From assembly GCA_029532415.1 (NCBI GenBank), contig JAQOTA010000056.1, positions 1 through 64,000 of the forward strand: a stretch of DNA of 64,000 bases, written 5' to 3'. Within the stretch, counting starts at the first letter, position 1; each line of letters opens with the position of its first letter. Below the pieces are notes generated by a model. It did not search any database. It was not told where the DNA came from and saw only the letters and a program-made list of their open reading frames with translations. This document shows positions 11,606-24,360 of this stretch, one piece after another. Source of the stretch: Marasmius tenuissimus. Lineage: Eukaryota; Basidiomycota; Agaricomycetes; Agaricales; Marasmiaceae. A program made the position numbers and the translations under genes.

Positions 11606-14600
11606 GGTTGACGATGGTGGAGAGCGCGTGCACAGCCACCCGTACCTCGTCCACGACCTTCACTCTGGTGACGGCCACGCCAGCCGACCCACGCTGTCCC
11701 TATGGCACTCACCCAGACCTCTCTGATGGCCCGAAAGCCTACTTGTGCTGTTACGGGCTGACGGTCTGGTGCCCGATGCATTCTATGGCTTAGTCTGACT
11801 CTCTTCGTCTGCTCTCTGTTTAGCGGGACCAGGCTCGAACTCCTGGGCTACAAGACCATCCCCCAAGAAGGTCCAGGGAATTCTGAACATTCGCTTTGTC
11901 TGCACGGCATGATAGACTGCTGCGGAACAGGTCACTTCCTGGTTTCGATATGCTTGCTGGGCCCATGGGACGTTCTCGGCCTCTACATATTCTATGTAAC
12001 ACACGGAGGATGCACAATGACTCGGTTGAGGACCACTCAATCCACCGTCGATATCTAGGACTCTGCGCACTCTCAGCATTTACCGCCCACCGTACGCTGC
12101 CTCCCGCAGACGGTGATCAGTATCCATCCCGATCAGAGTCCTTGCCAACCAATGGGCATCTGCCACAGGTTATTCAGGCGTTCAGTACTCGCAATTCAGT
12201 GGCCTCTACAGCTTTGGGCCCAGTTGCATATGGACAAGTGCGCATGGGACGCCCGGGTGTATACACATTCTGCCCGGTACGTCTTCATGAACCTACATAT
12301 GTAGTGGCTGAGGTTGAAACACCGTCTGCCAATTAGTATCAGTGTGCCTGCTCGATCTCTTGACGGCCTCTCTATCCCATCGACATTCCCCCCTCCCCTG
12401 TCAGCCACTTACGCCATTCTCCAAGGGAATATTGCCGAAGATGTGAAACCTAAACTCATCGTTCATCAATACCTTCACTATGCACTAGTGGCGGCGCGGT
12501 GATATCTCCACGGAAAGCTCGTCCGGAGTTACGTTTCCGTCCACCATCCTGAGCTGTATTGTGGCTCATATGCCCTCGACACACTCAATGCCCATCGGTC
12601 ACCTCTCGCGATTGCCTGTGCCCGAGTGTCCCTCGGGCTGAAAGAGAATGGTTTTGTTTTTCTTATGCCCAAAGCTCGCCCGTTATGACAGAAGCGGGAA
12701 CATTCCTTGACAATGAGATCCGACGTCCGTGATCAAACTCAAGGCTTGGCATTGCAACAGTGAGAACGACGAGTTCATCACTCTCCATATAAGGCAGGTC
12801 AAAAGTTTGTTTCTATTCTGGAAACCGACGGTATCTTGTCAATGGTGCCTGAGATCTTCTCGATATGCGAGTGGACCAATGGATCAAACTCAATTCGCAC
12901 TGATCCTGAGTCAAAGAATACTGCATCCCAACAGGACTCGTAGACGTCCACCCAGCATGTTGCAGGTCAAAGTCAAGCCGAGGGCGGGACAGCTCCTATT
13001 CGATATGCTCCCACGAACCCGTTCCTATACCTCTACACGCAGAACACTTCGATTGTAGGAGTACCCGCGGTACAGTGAAGGATCGCAACGAAGGGTTGTT
13101 CAGTCCATGAACCCTGAACTTCTTGAGTCAAATCTATCGCCTTTCCAGGGAATGTATTCTTGATGAATCTGGTTAGAAACCACTATACCTGGTGAGTCAT
13201 TTGAATACTCAATTCTCTCACAAGTGTCCAGTACCCGGCAGGTTATCCGCTTCTCATTTCGACCAAGGCCACCGTTACACGCGGCTAGCAAGTCGAATAA
13301 GGCAAGAGACTTGCTGCTACCCGCCTCCAATGAAACAAGTTTACGCCCTCTTCGGGTGTAAAGTAATTCATTCAAGCCGCGCGATAGCTCTAGCTGCCAA
13401 TTCCGCATGGAGTTACCAGGGTTAGTACGACGTTCATTGTCGTGTCCATGTTCGCCCACTGCCCCCAGTCTAACGGATTGTAGACTCTCCAGACTCTCCA
13501 GATATCCATCCACAGTCAGCCACAGGAACGTTTGGACGAGGCCACCATCTCAGTATCGCCGTGCAGCAAGTCCCACAACCTTTGATTAATCACTCCTATC
13601 AGCCCCAAAGACCAAATTGCGACCGTATGGCCACTATTGCGCTCTTTGTCATCCCGGCGGGGATCATGAGTATTCTGCGATCGATGTATCGAAGTAGTTC
13701 CACTTTCTGGCATCGTTTTGAATAGGTTCGCTACATTCGGAAGACTGCGCTTTACCAGCGGGAGGATGGTGAGAGGCTTCGAACCTTTTTCGGAATTTTA
13801 CTGATACCATCTATGATACTTGATCAAAGACACTGAGGACCAGGTCTTCTGAAGACAACTTCGAATGTCGAAAACTGAATGCTTGTCATCCTATCTTCAC
13901 GGTCTATGGATGCCCATGCGATGGGCAATTCAGTGTCCACGATTAACAGAAATGAACTTTCGAGCCACAGTTTAGGGCACGGCAGCCGGACTCGATGTCG
14001 CATCCGCAGTCGTTCTGGTTTCTCAACAGGAAAAATAACGATCCGACCAGTGTCTTTAGGGAGTCGCTGCCCGTCCCAGTAGGCTCTGGTACCTCAGACA
14101 AAGTCGACCGCCACCCATAGACCCACTAGGCTCCGCTTACAGAGTTCGCAGTGTTTCGGGAGGACAAAACCCGTATTTCACTTCTCAATCTCGGTCCAAC
14201 CGTCTACGATTTGTCTCCGACATAACCGGTTCACCTTGGGAATTATTGGTGGCTGAACAGTCAGCGACTACAGTCAAGAGCCCTTACGCTTGATAATTCT
14301 GTGTTTCCAGTGCCTGGTTAATCGAGGACTCTCCAATTATTTTATGGCGCAATTTCAAATAGTGCGAGTGCGAACGTCGCTGTAATCTCAAGTATCCACA
14401 GGAGGAGGCTTCTTTTCTCCCGATTTTGTTCGGACCGGCTTTTGGAGAGTGTCCAACGACTTCTGAAATAGCCTAGAACTGCCCAATGTGCTCCACCAGA
14501 ACTTTACCTTGGCCGTAAGTCCTTTCCTATGAGTTATGGACCCTGCCGCGTTTGCATCCGTACCTGTCCGTATTATCGCCAGAATATTTTCTACCAGATA

Positions 14601-17600
14601 TTGTTCTCGACGTTTTTCTGTTGGAAATCAGCAGACCAGTCCTCCGATGCATATGGGGTACCAAGATCGCCGCGGGGTGATAGGTGCCACAGACCCTGTA
14701 GTGAAAGGTCCCCGGTGCAAAGAACGAGGTGTCTATGTGATGAGCCAGGAGATAGACGCACCCATATTCCCTCTTCCACTTGGTTTGTAGAAAGTGACGT
14801 CCCTAGGCTGCTACATTCCCTCCGCAAAATTCCAAGTCCCGGTGGCTCATGAGTCCGTCGATGTGCCTGGTCGTACCTGCATCAACAAGAGGGTTGGATT
14901 GACCGGCGGTCTTATTTATCGAGAATAGATCAAGGTAAAATTGACCAGGGGGTAGGCGCACTTCATATTTCGCTCAATCTCCAGTTTCGACCGACGACAG
15001 TGAGTATGCAAGTTCGTGTTCCCACGTACACTCATGATCGATCACTTCGGATTGTGGTTTTTTTGGCACAACTCAACAGGCAATCCTCCCGCACCGGCTA
15101 TCAACGGTAACTCCTGCCAAGAACGGAAAAATTCCCCATATTCCGGAAGCGAAACTGGCGTGAATCTATAGGTTGAAGGGTGAAAGTGACGTAGCTCCGG
15201 GGTCGATAGTTTCCTGATCATAATAGAAGACTGGAAAACGCTTCTGATGGACAACGAAATCCTTGAATGGTCCCAGGGCCTGAGAATTTCTGCTACGACA
15301 GATTCTATCGTAGTCGGAGCACGGAGTTACAATTCAAGTAATGTCAAAGCTTGTGAGTCGACCGTCCGCCTGGACCGAAGTGCTATGGTCATCGTAGTTA
15401 TGGTTTCGGCGTCGTCCGTACATGAATGAATACACCCACGTACCACAGCGTACTATCGGTCGCGGTAGAAGGCTTCTTCTTAGAAAATCCATCGTGACCA
15501 GCGGGGCCGGGACCCCACCACGGGCCATGGGTCGCAGGGGGGCGGACCCCTGAAAGTGGAGGTCGACGAGAAACGTGTTGCGACTCGGAGAGCATGTGGT
15601 GGCCTTGCTCGTCCGAAAGCCGGGACAAAGAATAAGCTTGTCCAACGACCATGATTGGTTCAGCTCGGGCCATTTCGTGCACCAGTTGCGAATAGAGTTC
15701 CGTCTCTTGCCGCGCTGAGTACGAACGCGAGAACACGGACTTTGGTCCCCTACTACATAACACGATCCGCGGTCTCAACGGCGCGTGAGGAGTCAGGATA
15801 CCTCCGTCAGGGCTCGGAGAGAATGATTATCGCAAGAGACCAGATGTACGTGATCGAATCAAGTACATGATTCAGTATCTGAGCGCTCCGTCCTGCACGA
15901 AGCGTTCGCATAGGAGGTTACGAGGAGTTACGGATTAATCCCCGTCATTGAACTCGTCTCAAACGGGCAATCCCAACGTCTAAAAGAAAGAAGCACCTCT
16001 ACGCTTCCCATGTTTCTATGGGGGAGTGGGCATTTTGTATTGCTTCTCTCTCCAACTATTTCTTCCCGTCCTCCGTATCTATGCAATACCTCGCAAGAAC
16101 CATCAAATCAGAAAATGTTTATACGAGGAGTCGTATGAGAAGACTAACTTTGCAACCGGATTCCGGAAGTGTATGGGTAGCTGGGTGATTTCTGACGACT
16201 GACCCGAAGATTTGATGGTATGGGGAGTTTGAAGGGACGCGACGTGAGAAACACACAAAGTCTTCTTGGCATCTTGGGGTCACAGAAGGAGATACGGGAC
16301 TCATACGGATAGGGGCTGGGAGATCGGAGGGACAGCGGGGAGATGGGACGGTGGGACTTGAATGTGTACAGCGTATGCTTCACGTTCAAAAGGTTCAAGC
16401 GGGGATACAGGCCTTATGGTCCCTCGCAAACTCGGGTTGAGCATTCGGAGCCCCATACGTCCCAATATGTACATAGGTTTCCCACTTCCACGTCCGGATA
16501 TCTACTGGCTGCGCCAGACCGGTCGGACGTACGGGACGAGAACAGGAGGAGTAGAATTTGGGCTGCTGCAGGACCAGAAAACAGCGGGCAATTAACTCGT
16601 GAATCCATGAAGGAGTGTTAAGGTTTTCCATGAGAGCAGCGGGAAGGACCAGCGGGTACCCAAATTGGATGAGGGAGAATCAAAGCCTGTGCCATCTACA
16701 GGTGGCGTCGAGAAACATGATGCGACGTCTAGTAGCTGTGAAACATTGGACATGTCGCTAGGAACTATCATAGCAGTGGGTAAAGTCGGAGAAGTATTGA
16801 GGGACGATCGGTGTACGAAAATATTGCCAGGTTGCGAAGTCTAACTACCCGTCCTTGCGAAGGTGAGTGAAGTTCCGGTGAGCGATCAGCAACAGATCAA
16901 ACAAACATCAGGAGCACACCTTATCAGTTCAAAGTACAATAGTAGACCGTCCTTGGCACGGAATGGCTGGACGGGTGAAACGGCTTTGGTCAGCGCGCGA
17001 AGGATGTTGGGGAGATGATGAGACGGGTTTCTCCTGTCGTTGCTGTGTCACAGATCTGTGGGTGGCTCAGAAGTGACAAGACGTCCTCACGATATGTCAT
17101 GGTCCTCCCCGAAGGATCTATAAGTTCTTCTTTTGCCGAATTTTTTCGCCCTGAATCTTGTCTTGAGAACCCTCTTTCTGAACATCCAATTCACCGGTAA
17201 AGAAAATATGAGAGTATCCCGTCCCTCGGTTCAGCTCTCAAAGCCGATTCCATGGTATCGGGACACGAAAGTCGGCAGCCGAGACCCAGACCTTGAATGT
17301 ATGGGTCATCCGATGGGACCAATGAGCAGGATCCACCTGAACCTTGGGATTGGGACGATCCGCTGTGGCACTGGAGCTGAGACTATGGATATTACTTTCG
17401 CATTATTCACGTTATGGCCCAGGAACGTCCATAGAAAAGAAGACGAGACAGACTGCAGATAGACTCAGTTCGTTGGCAATGGAAGCTTTCGTGTAAGTAT
17501 TCCCTAAGGGCCAACACGCCCAGTCCCCGACTTGAGTGATGACCGAGCTATGTAGCGATGCTGGCTGGCCTGGCTCTATGGCAAGAAAAAATACCGAAGA

Positions 17601-18248
17601 CGAACGTTTTGAACGGATGCATCATTGAGCAGTATGATCTTCATCTGAGCGATGTCTGGGGGCTCGTTTGGTGAGAACTGAGGTCGTTCGGCGGGCTGGC
17701 AGTACCCCTTCCTCTGTTCTCGGAGGCGAAAGTGGCCATTAATGCAAATTAGCTCCTACTACCCGCCCCGCGACGTGGCAGAGTATGGCAGTCATTAGAC
17801 CTCAAAAACGCCTAGTTTGGACAGTAAGTCAACAATGTCATGATTCATTGAGGCAGGCCTACCGACTGAAGAGCAAACAGGAAAAATGTATCACCATGCG
17901 TTGCCGTCACTGGTATCCCAGGCCAAGAGGAAGAAAAAAATACCCAAATGCTGAACGGAAGGGTAATTCAGAAGGCACCGAGGAGGGGAGGCGATGGTAC
18001 AAACGAGGAACTTTCTGGTCAGATCTCAATCAGGGCCGAAATTAATTCTCACGGGGGACAGCGTGTAAGCAATTGGCGCGGCAAAGCTTTTGCGGTTCTA
18101 TCCTCACTACCATTCCATATCGCACCGTGTGAGTTACATTCATGCCTATGCTTTTTAAACGGGACATCTCTACGTTTATTTCCCGTATACATCCCAGTTT
18201 TCAAAGCTGGAGTTCAAGTTTCGTTCTCCGTTTGCAACTTGGGCTACA
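11606..18248. other. 6.6-kb gene-poor block
   Basis: No ORF in either strand shows a recognisable domain or chains into a spliced gene. Open frames are short, overlap in opposite strands and have no coding-like composition. Base composition looks similar to the neighbours. It may be decayed gene or transposon sequence; I could not name any remnant. Confidence 0.5.
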
Positions 18249-21200
18249 ATGCCGGTGCACAACAACTATTCCTATTCTTCTTACTACAACCACCATCACC
18301 TACCCCCGCATTCTTCATATTTTGACTATGCGTTCTCTCCAGCACCTGCTTACCCTGAAGTTATACCTCTCTCTCCTCAGGAATCAGAATATCCGATGTC
18401 GTCTCACGACCCCAGATCCCCCTCAGACATCCCCATTGACCCCGCATTGGCACTTTATCCGCCTTATTACTCTTCTTCATCGTACCAGCACCCATCGCAA
18501 CATCTATCTTTGCCTCCAAGCTACTCTTCACCGTCTTCTGGAGGCTCTGATACGATTGGAACACCTCCAACTGAGCCCTCTGGGTCCAACAAGAACGGAA
18601 AACGTCCAGCATCTTCGGCCGGTACAGATGCAAGGAAGAAACAAAGAAGAGATACCCCAGCCGATGCAGCACAAAGCCCAGCAGCCGACAAGGAGGACAA
18701 GCCGAAACCCACAAGAGGTTCTAGGTGCGTTCTTCACGCCGTGTGCTATGTTGAAGTCCAGTCAACTCATTCCATTCCTTTATCTTCCCCAGGGCATGCA
18801 CAGTCTGTCGTCGCCTCAAAATGAAGTGCATTGGAGCTGAAGACGGACCACCTTGCAAGCGTTGTCAAACGGGCGGTCACGAATGCATCTTTGAAGAGTC
18901 AAACCGTGGCAAACGCTCATCGAAGTGTGTTATCTATCCAATACATCCATTCCTCAATCATGTCTAATGTCTTTTGCGATCTAGAAAACATGAAATCCTG
19001 ACGCGTTCGCTACGAAAGATGGAAAGAACACTGGATACTGTCCTTCGTTCCATCGGAAACCCAAGCATAGCTTCGGGCATGATCTCTCGTTCACCAACTC
19101 CTCCAAATGCACAGTCAGCGAATACGAATGCGCTCCTAGGACGAACACCCACGCCGCCACCGTCCCACTCGCACTCGTCAAATATTCCTGTTTTCAACAA
19201 GACAGATCATGGAGGCGCTTCGCCCAAACTTCATTCTCTTCCGGACAATGCCTTGAACCCGTTAGGGTTGTTGGCCGAAGCTAGTCTCGCCAATCGCCGA
19301 GCGCAGCTGGGCGCCAACTCACACGGTTTCACTGCAAGGACCCAGGAGGCGGCCTCAAATCTCGGAGTCGCGAGCAGTAACTACTTCAAACCAGGTGAGC
19401 TTTCTTTGTGGTCCCACCCCTACTTGTGCTGAATGATCGCCAGGTCCTATGACCATCTTGCCTTTGAGGAGGCTGTATATTGAGAGACAGGTGCAGCCCG
19501 AAATGCTCAGTTTCGTAAGCACAAACGAAGTCGTAGACTTATTCAATATGTTAGTTATTTGATCATTTTCCGTATTGACATAAACTGAACCCTCATCAGA
19601 TACTACGACCACATGAATGTAAGAGCTCCCATTTCTCTCTCACGACTCCTCCGTATTGATTTCCTGCCAGATGCACTGTCATATCCTCGATAGGAATTTT
19701 CATACTCCATCTCTGATCTGCTCGAGAAGTCCGTTCCTTTTGACGACCAGTGAGCTATTTTTTCCTACGATTGATGGCAACCTCTGACGGCCTTTGCGCT
19801 AGTTTGTGCCATCGCTTCCAAATTCTACCCCACCAGGCCTGACCTGCATCCACGACTGACGGAACTTGCCAAGAAACTAGCGTTCAGCGTTCCTGGTCAG
19901 GGATACAAATCAGTCGAAATCGTACAGGCATACTTGATCCTAACGTTATGGGGATTCGGCGCGGTGGAAAGGTACGAACAGGACAAGACATGGATGTTGT
20001 TGGGTATGGCAATTAGGTGGGTGTTATTCGCCCTTCGCTCCCGTTTCTGTCCACGACTATCGGTCATTCTGGACTACACGTGAATGAAGATTTGATATCA
20101 TTTTTCTGTCTTCCCGGTGGGATTCCTTACTCATCATGCCATTTTGTTCTGTAGGATGGCCACAGATCTCAATCTGCACCGCAAAACTGCGGTTAGGAGC
20201 ACGGACACCCAAGAAGGCCGCGTCAGAGACATGGAAGTTCACAACAGGGAACGAACCTGGATGGTGTGCTTCTGTTTGGACCGCAGCTTCAGTTCCGTCA
20301 TGGGCAAGCCTCATACGATTAAGGAAGAGTGAGTGCTTCTGCTTCACAAATTCATTCATACCGCCTGTCACAGTCGCATCATCCCGGAGCATTTGTGGCT
20401 CTCGAAAGTCCGCCATCACAGGAGCTAATCGCGCTTTTTTGTTTTACAGCTTCATCATCCGGAATGCAGAAAATTGGTGTAAATCGTCCACCGCCGTGCC
20501 TTCGGACCGAGGGATAACCGCCTACCTCGTGAGTGTTCATAAATTTATTCAAGACAAGGTTCATTAATTTCGTCTTCTCAGGACCTTCAACGGATTCTGA
20601 CAAGGAGCCTTGAATTTCTACATTCCGGCACGGACTCACCGAATGGGTTACAAACCTCGATTGACTATATGCTTACCATAAGGACTTTCGAGGCCCAGAT
20701 AACGGCGTCCAGGGAACGATGGACCACTGGTGACGATGCTGCACAAGCCAGTCTAAGTAAGCCAACCCATTGAGGAACCTCCTAAACATACTGACGAACG
20801 ACTCACAGAAGAGTCCCCGTCGGGGAGCGAGTACATGGAGCTCATCGGGCAATTCTACTACAACTATGTCCTACTCGTGCTCAACTCGTATGGACTCCAG
20901 AACGCATTGGAGAGGTCGCACCTAGACATTGGGCACTTCTTCTCCAGGTGCTATACCTATGCCATGACCTGCTCGTTACTGGTGCGAGACCACCTGGGGC
21001 CGAGCGGGTACATGAAGTACTCTCCGGACTCTCACTTCGTACAGTCATCGTACGCCGTGTTGACGCTGTTGAAGGTCAGTATCTCCGTTCGATGCACCAG
21101 TTTCAATTTGCTCAGGCGCATCCTATCAAACAGTTATTGCGGCCCGAATTCTCGACCTACATCGAGAATGAGGAAAGGATAATCGGAATCGTGAATGACG

Positions 21201-21895
21201 TGGCCGAAGTCTTGGAGAACATCTCCGTCAGTCCCTCACATACACCTGCTCTCTACAGCACATTCTTGAAAGCCCTCATCGCTGCCAAACGAGAGGGCAA
21301 CTTGGATGGCCACGTCCACCCGTCCACACGCTCTTCAGATGCTTCTATCCTCAGCCACAACGATCATGAGATTTCGGGACTGGGGCTACAAACTCAGCCG
21401 CAATCCCAAGCACCACCACCGCCGTCATTCGACGACCCGTTGTTCATGCTGAATGAATTCAGGATGGATAGCGAAATGGGACCCGTGCTTGATATGTCGA
21501 CGTTCCCACCGACCATGGCTTCTCCTGGGCCGAACAACCCTAACGAAGAGACTGCGGGCTCCGGTATGACTATGGACAGTATCCTGAGCAGCGGATTCTG
21601 GGATAGTGTATTGGTTCCGGGTAAGTTGTCGATGGCCTCCCATATCAGAAAAGCTTCTTTCTAACCTAATCTGTCCTCTTTTCTCTCAGGCTATGGGTCC
21701 ATGGACGGTCTCACTGGTGGTTTCGTATTCGGTGCTGGTGGGAGCGGGTTGATCACTCCAAGGATTGGTTTGACTCCTGTCCAGTCCGGGCAGAATACGC
21801 CAAAGAAAGGTTCAGCGAGAGGCAGCAGCCCTTCAAAACCCGTTGATCACCTGAATTTGGCGGCTGCTTTGCAAGAGGCTGGGCCGTCATCGTAG
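18249..21895 (+). CDS. Zn2Cys6 transcription factor with fungal_trans middle region
   Basis: Thirteen-exon model, 946 aa: join(18249..18724, 18793..18924, 18985..19394, 19444..19549, 19600..19618, 19671..19749, 19803..20016, 20155..20328, 20450..20528, 20582..20756, 20809..21074, 21116..21620, 21690..21895). The N-terminus is a Ser/Tyr/Pro-rich low-complexity region. The zinc cluster has the canonical C-X2-C-X6-C-X8-C-X2-C-X6-C pattern at Cys161, 164, 171, 180, 183 and 190, followed by a basic linker and a probable dimerisation helix (ILTRSLRKMERTLD). The middle region carries fungal_trans features: VEIVQAYLILTLWGFGA, then WMLLGMAIRMATDLNLHR, then RERTWMVCFCLDRSFS and GKPHTI. The C-terminus is Pro/Gly/Ser-rich. 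It should be a nuclear sequence-specific regulator; its targets are unknown. One 19-nt exon is present. Confidence 0.9.
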
Positions 21896-22420
21896 CTTTG
21901 TTCGATTTGACCCCTCGCTCTCCGTTTGTGTTTTATTCGGGTATTTATCTCACCTTTTTTGTATGGTTTCTTACGCTTTCCGGTCGGTTCTTACCCCTAC
22001 CTACTCATTTACCTTTACCTTTACCTTTTGTAGCGATACTTCCATGTCTGGACACTTTTCTTTCCGGTGACACCCCCGGCTCCTATTCCTGTTGTCTTGT
22101 TTCGTTCGTCAGGCTTTGTTGTGTTGTGGTTATGATCCATGCATAAGTAATGATACTACTCCCAGCTAGCTCTCGAGATTTGTCTGTATAACTCATTACC
22201 TACAGTTGAAGTTTGAACCGCCAAAATGTACAAAATCGAAGAGTATTCATATGCACCGAACACGGGTCCATTGGAATCCTACGGGACGAAAGAAACGGCG
22301 GTCCCTTTTTGCGTCCCCTGTAAAATCTTTGAGGATCTTTGCTTCCGGTTTCAGCCGCTCGAAACAAAGGCATCTGCTCGGAGTGACCGCTAAGTGGCGG
22401 ATTGATACCACTGATGTTCT
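21896..22420. other. convergent intergenic region
   Basis: About 520 bp between the transcription factor stop and the POP5 stop. The first part is pyrimidine-rich 3' UTR-like sequence; no gene seen. Confidence 0.5.
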
Positions 22421-23207
22421 TCAATCCCGCAAAGTGTTGATAGCGTCTTCGCTGGACCTGAGGTACTCTTCGTACGAATCTTGATAGGCGGCTGAAATCG
22501 GGAATTGGTCCAGATCTCAGAGAAGAGTTGTGCACATATGAAATTGGCTCACCTGGGGCGCCGGCTTGAGCCCGATACCTCGCAACAACGATTCTATTGT
22601 GTTCAATCGCGGCCAACTGAGCGTGCTTGATCGTTCCTAGAGGAAGAACAAAAGTCATAATACCAAAGCTCAGTCAGGCCCAGGCTTACACATCAGCGGA
22701 AGTGGTTTACTCACCGCTAACGTGGATAACGTTGGGTAAAACCCTCACGCCCTCTATCGACTTGAGCATCGTGACTGCTCCCCAAGCAATTTTGTGATGA
22801 TCTCTAGCAACACGAACAATACAGATATGTGTTGTTGGGGAGAAATACTTGACTAGATTCAACAAGGAAAAATTAATAGGCAAGATTGCATGCCTTTTTC
22901 GAGTCGCAGTACGCACCAGTTAATGACAAACCGACACTCCCCCAGCCCACGTCTCCAAAATGCGATATGACACTCTGTTTAATTGCACTCCATATGTGCT
23001 TTCCTTCAATATGTGTCTGTTTCTGAGTCGATGAGGCAGTCGTGAGGTCTACTTCGAGTCCGTCATTTCTGTTTGCTTGACCATTGACAGGAAGAAATTC
23101 AACGAGGAACCAACGATTCTGTATAGATAGGGAAAGTTACCTGGAGATGTTGAATCGAGTGGATTTTAGCGGCGAAATTCAGGCGACCTTACCTTGAAGC
23201 GGACCAT
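22421..23207 (-). CDS. POP5: RNase P/MRP protein subunit POP5
   Basis: Model: complement(join(22421..22491, 22553..22636, 22715..22852, 22917..23118, 23193..23207)), 169 aa. The first exon codes for only MVRFK, followed by NRWFLVEFLP, the start typical of the family. Family motifs follow: SVISHFGDVGWGSVG, VKYFSPTTHICIVRVARDHH, MLKSIEGVRVLPNVIHVSGT and IKHAQLAAIEHNR. POP5 is part of the protein core of RNase P (5' maturation of tRNA) and RNase MRP (rRNA processing) in the nucleus and nucleolus. The tail is acidic. The tiny first exon would be easy to miss, so a longer wrong start is a likely annotation error. Confidence 0.9.
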
Positions 23208-23547
23208 TCAACTTGAAGCAACTGGCAATGATGGTGAAGGAGACCGAAACAAGCGCCAAGGGGCCTAGCCCAAGCGCTGAAAGTGAAACATGGGAATTGA
23301 AAGGCATCACGTGCATTGACTAAATATAGAAACTTCGGGTCAGTTTTCCCAGCTCTTCTTCCCCTCCATGTACCATGATACTCGTCTTGGGTCCCAAAGA
23401 GAGCCTGGCACCTCACTGGCTTCAATTTTTCCTAATCGCCATTCATGATTCCAAATAATTATCGCCACAGGGGCGCGAAGTGATCGCCATATGATTGGTA
23501 TGATTGGTGAGTAACCAATTCCGACGAGAAGTATAGCCGATGAGCAG

Positions 23548-23554
23548 TATAAAA
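23548..23554 (+). promoter_or_regulatory. TATA box of the GPI-anchored-type protein gene
   Basis: TATAAAA, 122 bp upstream of the ATG at 23676, in the 468-bp divergent space shared with POP5. Confidence 0.45.
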
Positions 23555-23675
23555 TCCAGGGGGTTAGACGTTCAAACGACAGGTCTCCCACTTTTCCCCT
23601 CTTCAGTGCTCTGATCCTCAAATAGGCCCTTCTTCTCTCTTTAAACCCACACACTCTCTTCAATATCCCTCGAAA

Positions 23676-24360
23676 ATGCATCGTAAATCTGCTTTGCTAG
23701 CCTTCGCTGCTGTGTTCCATGGTATGACCAGCTACGGTTAAATTATTCCTTCAGCTCCCTGATGTTTTTACTGTAAACAGTTGCAGCTGCGCAGACCTCG
23801 TTATGGGTCCCTGGATTCGATGAACAGGCCCTAAGTGCGGACGTTATTGGCGTCGATACTGCGAAAGGCCGCACCACGTACCGCATCCAGCGTGGAGCGT
23901 CGACTGCAGCTAACGACGACGAGTCTGGCTTCACCGGAACCTGTGAGCATCTTTCCTTTTGTCCGGATACTTGCCTCCTCACTGTATATTTGCTACAGTC
24001 ACACTCGTTGAAGGATCCGACTACGCTTCTTATAATCTGGCTCAGGGTCAGGTCTCCATGACCATGGACTGCTCGATCTCAGGAAGCCTTGGCCTCTGTA
24101 GTGGGTTGGATGGGAGCACCGTGGTTACAGCGACGGAGACCGTCAGCCGGTTCCTTGTCCAGGGCGGCTCGACCGCTACAGACGCCGCTATGCCCACGGG
24201 AAGTGTCAGCGGAAGCGGCGGTTCTGGGAAAGCCGCTACCCCCACGAAGCCCAACGCCCCCAGCGAAACCAACAAGTCTAATTCCGCGTCCATCAATACG
24301 CAGACCACCTCGGCTGGGATCATAGCGCTTGGAATTGCAGCGATTTTCTCGTTTCTTTGA
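23676..24360 (+). CDS. small secreted GPI-anchored-type surface protein
   Basis: Model: join(23676..23721, 23781..23942, 23999..24360), 189 aa. The first ~19 residues (ALLAFAAVFHVAAA) form a signal peptide. The middle is a small domain with two Cys (CSISGSLGLC). Residues ~130-165 are Ser/Thr/Gly/Pro-rich with Lys, like a glycosylated spacer. The protein ends in a hydrophobic stretch (AGIIALGIAAIFSFL), the layout of a GPI-attachment signal. I recognise the layout, common in basidiomycete cell-surface proteins, but not a named family. Likely at the cell wall or outer plasma membrane. Confidence 0.78.

Noticed and set aside
11826..11870. tRNA-like T-arm (GTTCGAGCCTGG on the minus strand)
   Set aside because: No A box, anticodon arm or acceptor stem can be formed around it.
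11783..12336. Overlapping frames of ~100-146 codons on both strands
   Set aside because: No motif, no splice partners, and the two strands are equally open, so chance frames are more likely.
22200..22658. 152-codon minus-strand frame read as one exon
   Set aside because: It runs through a real POP5 exon and then through an intron; the spliced POP5 model explains the conserved part.
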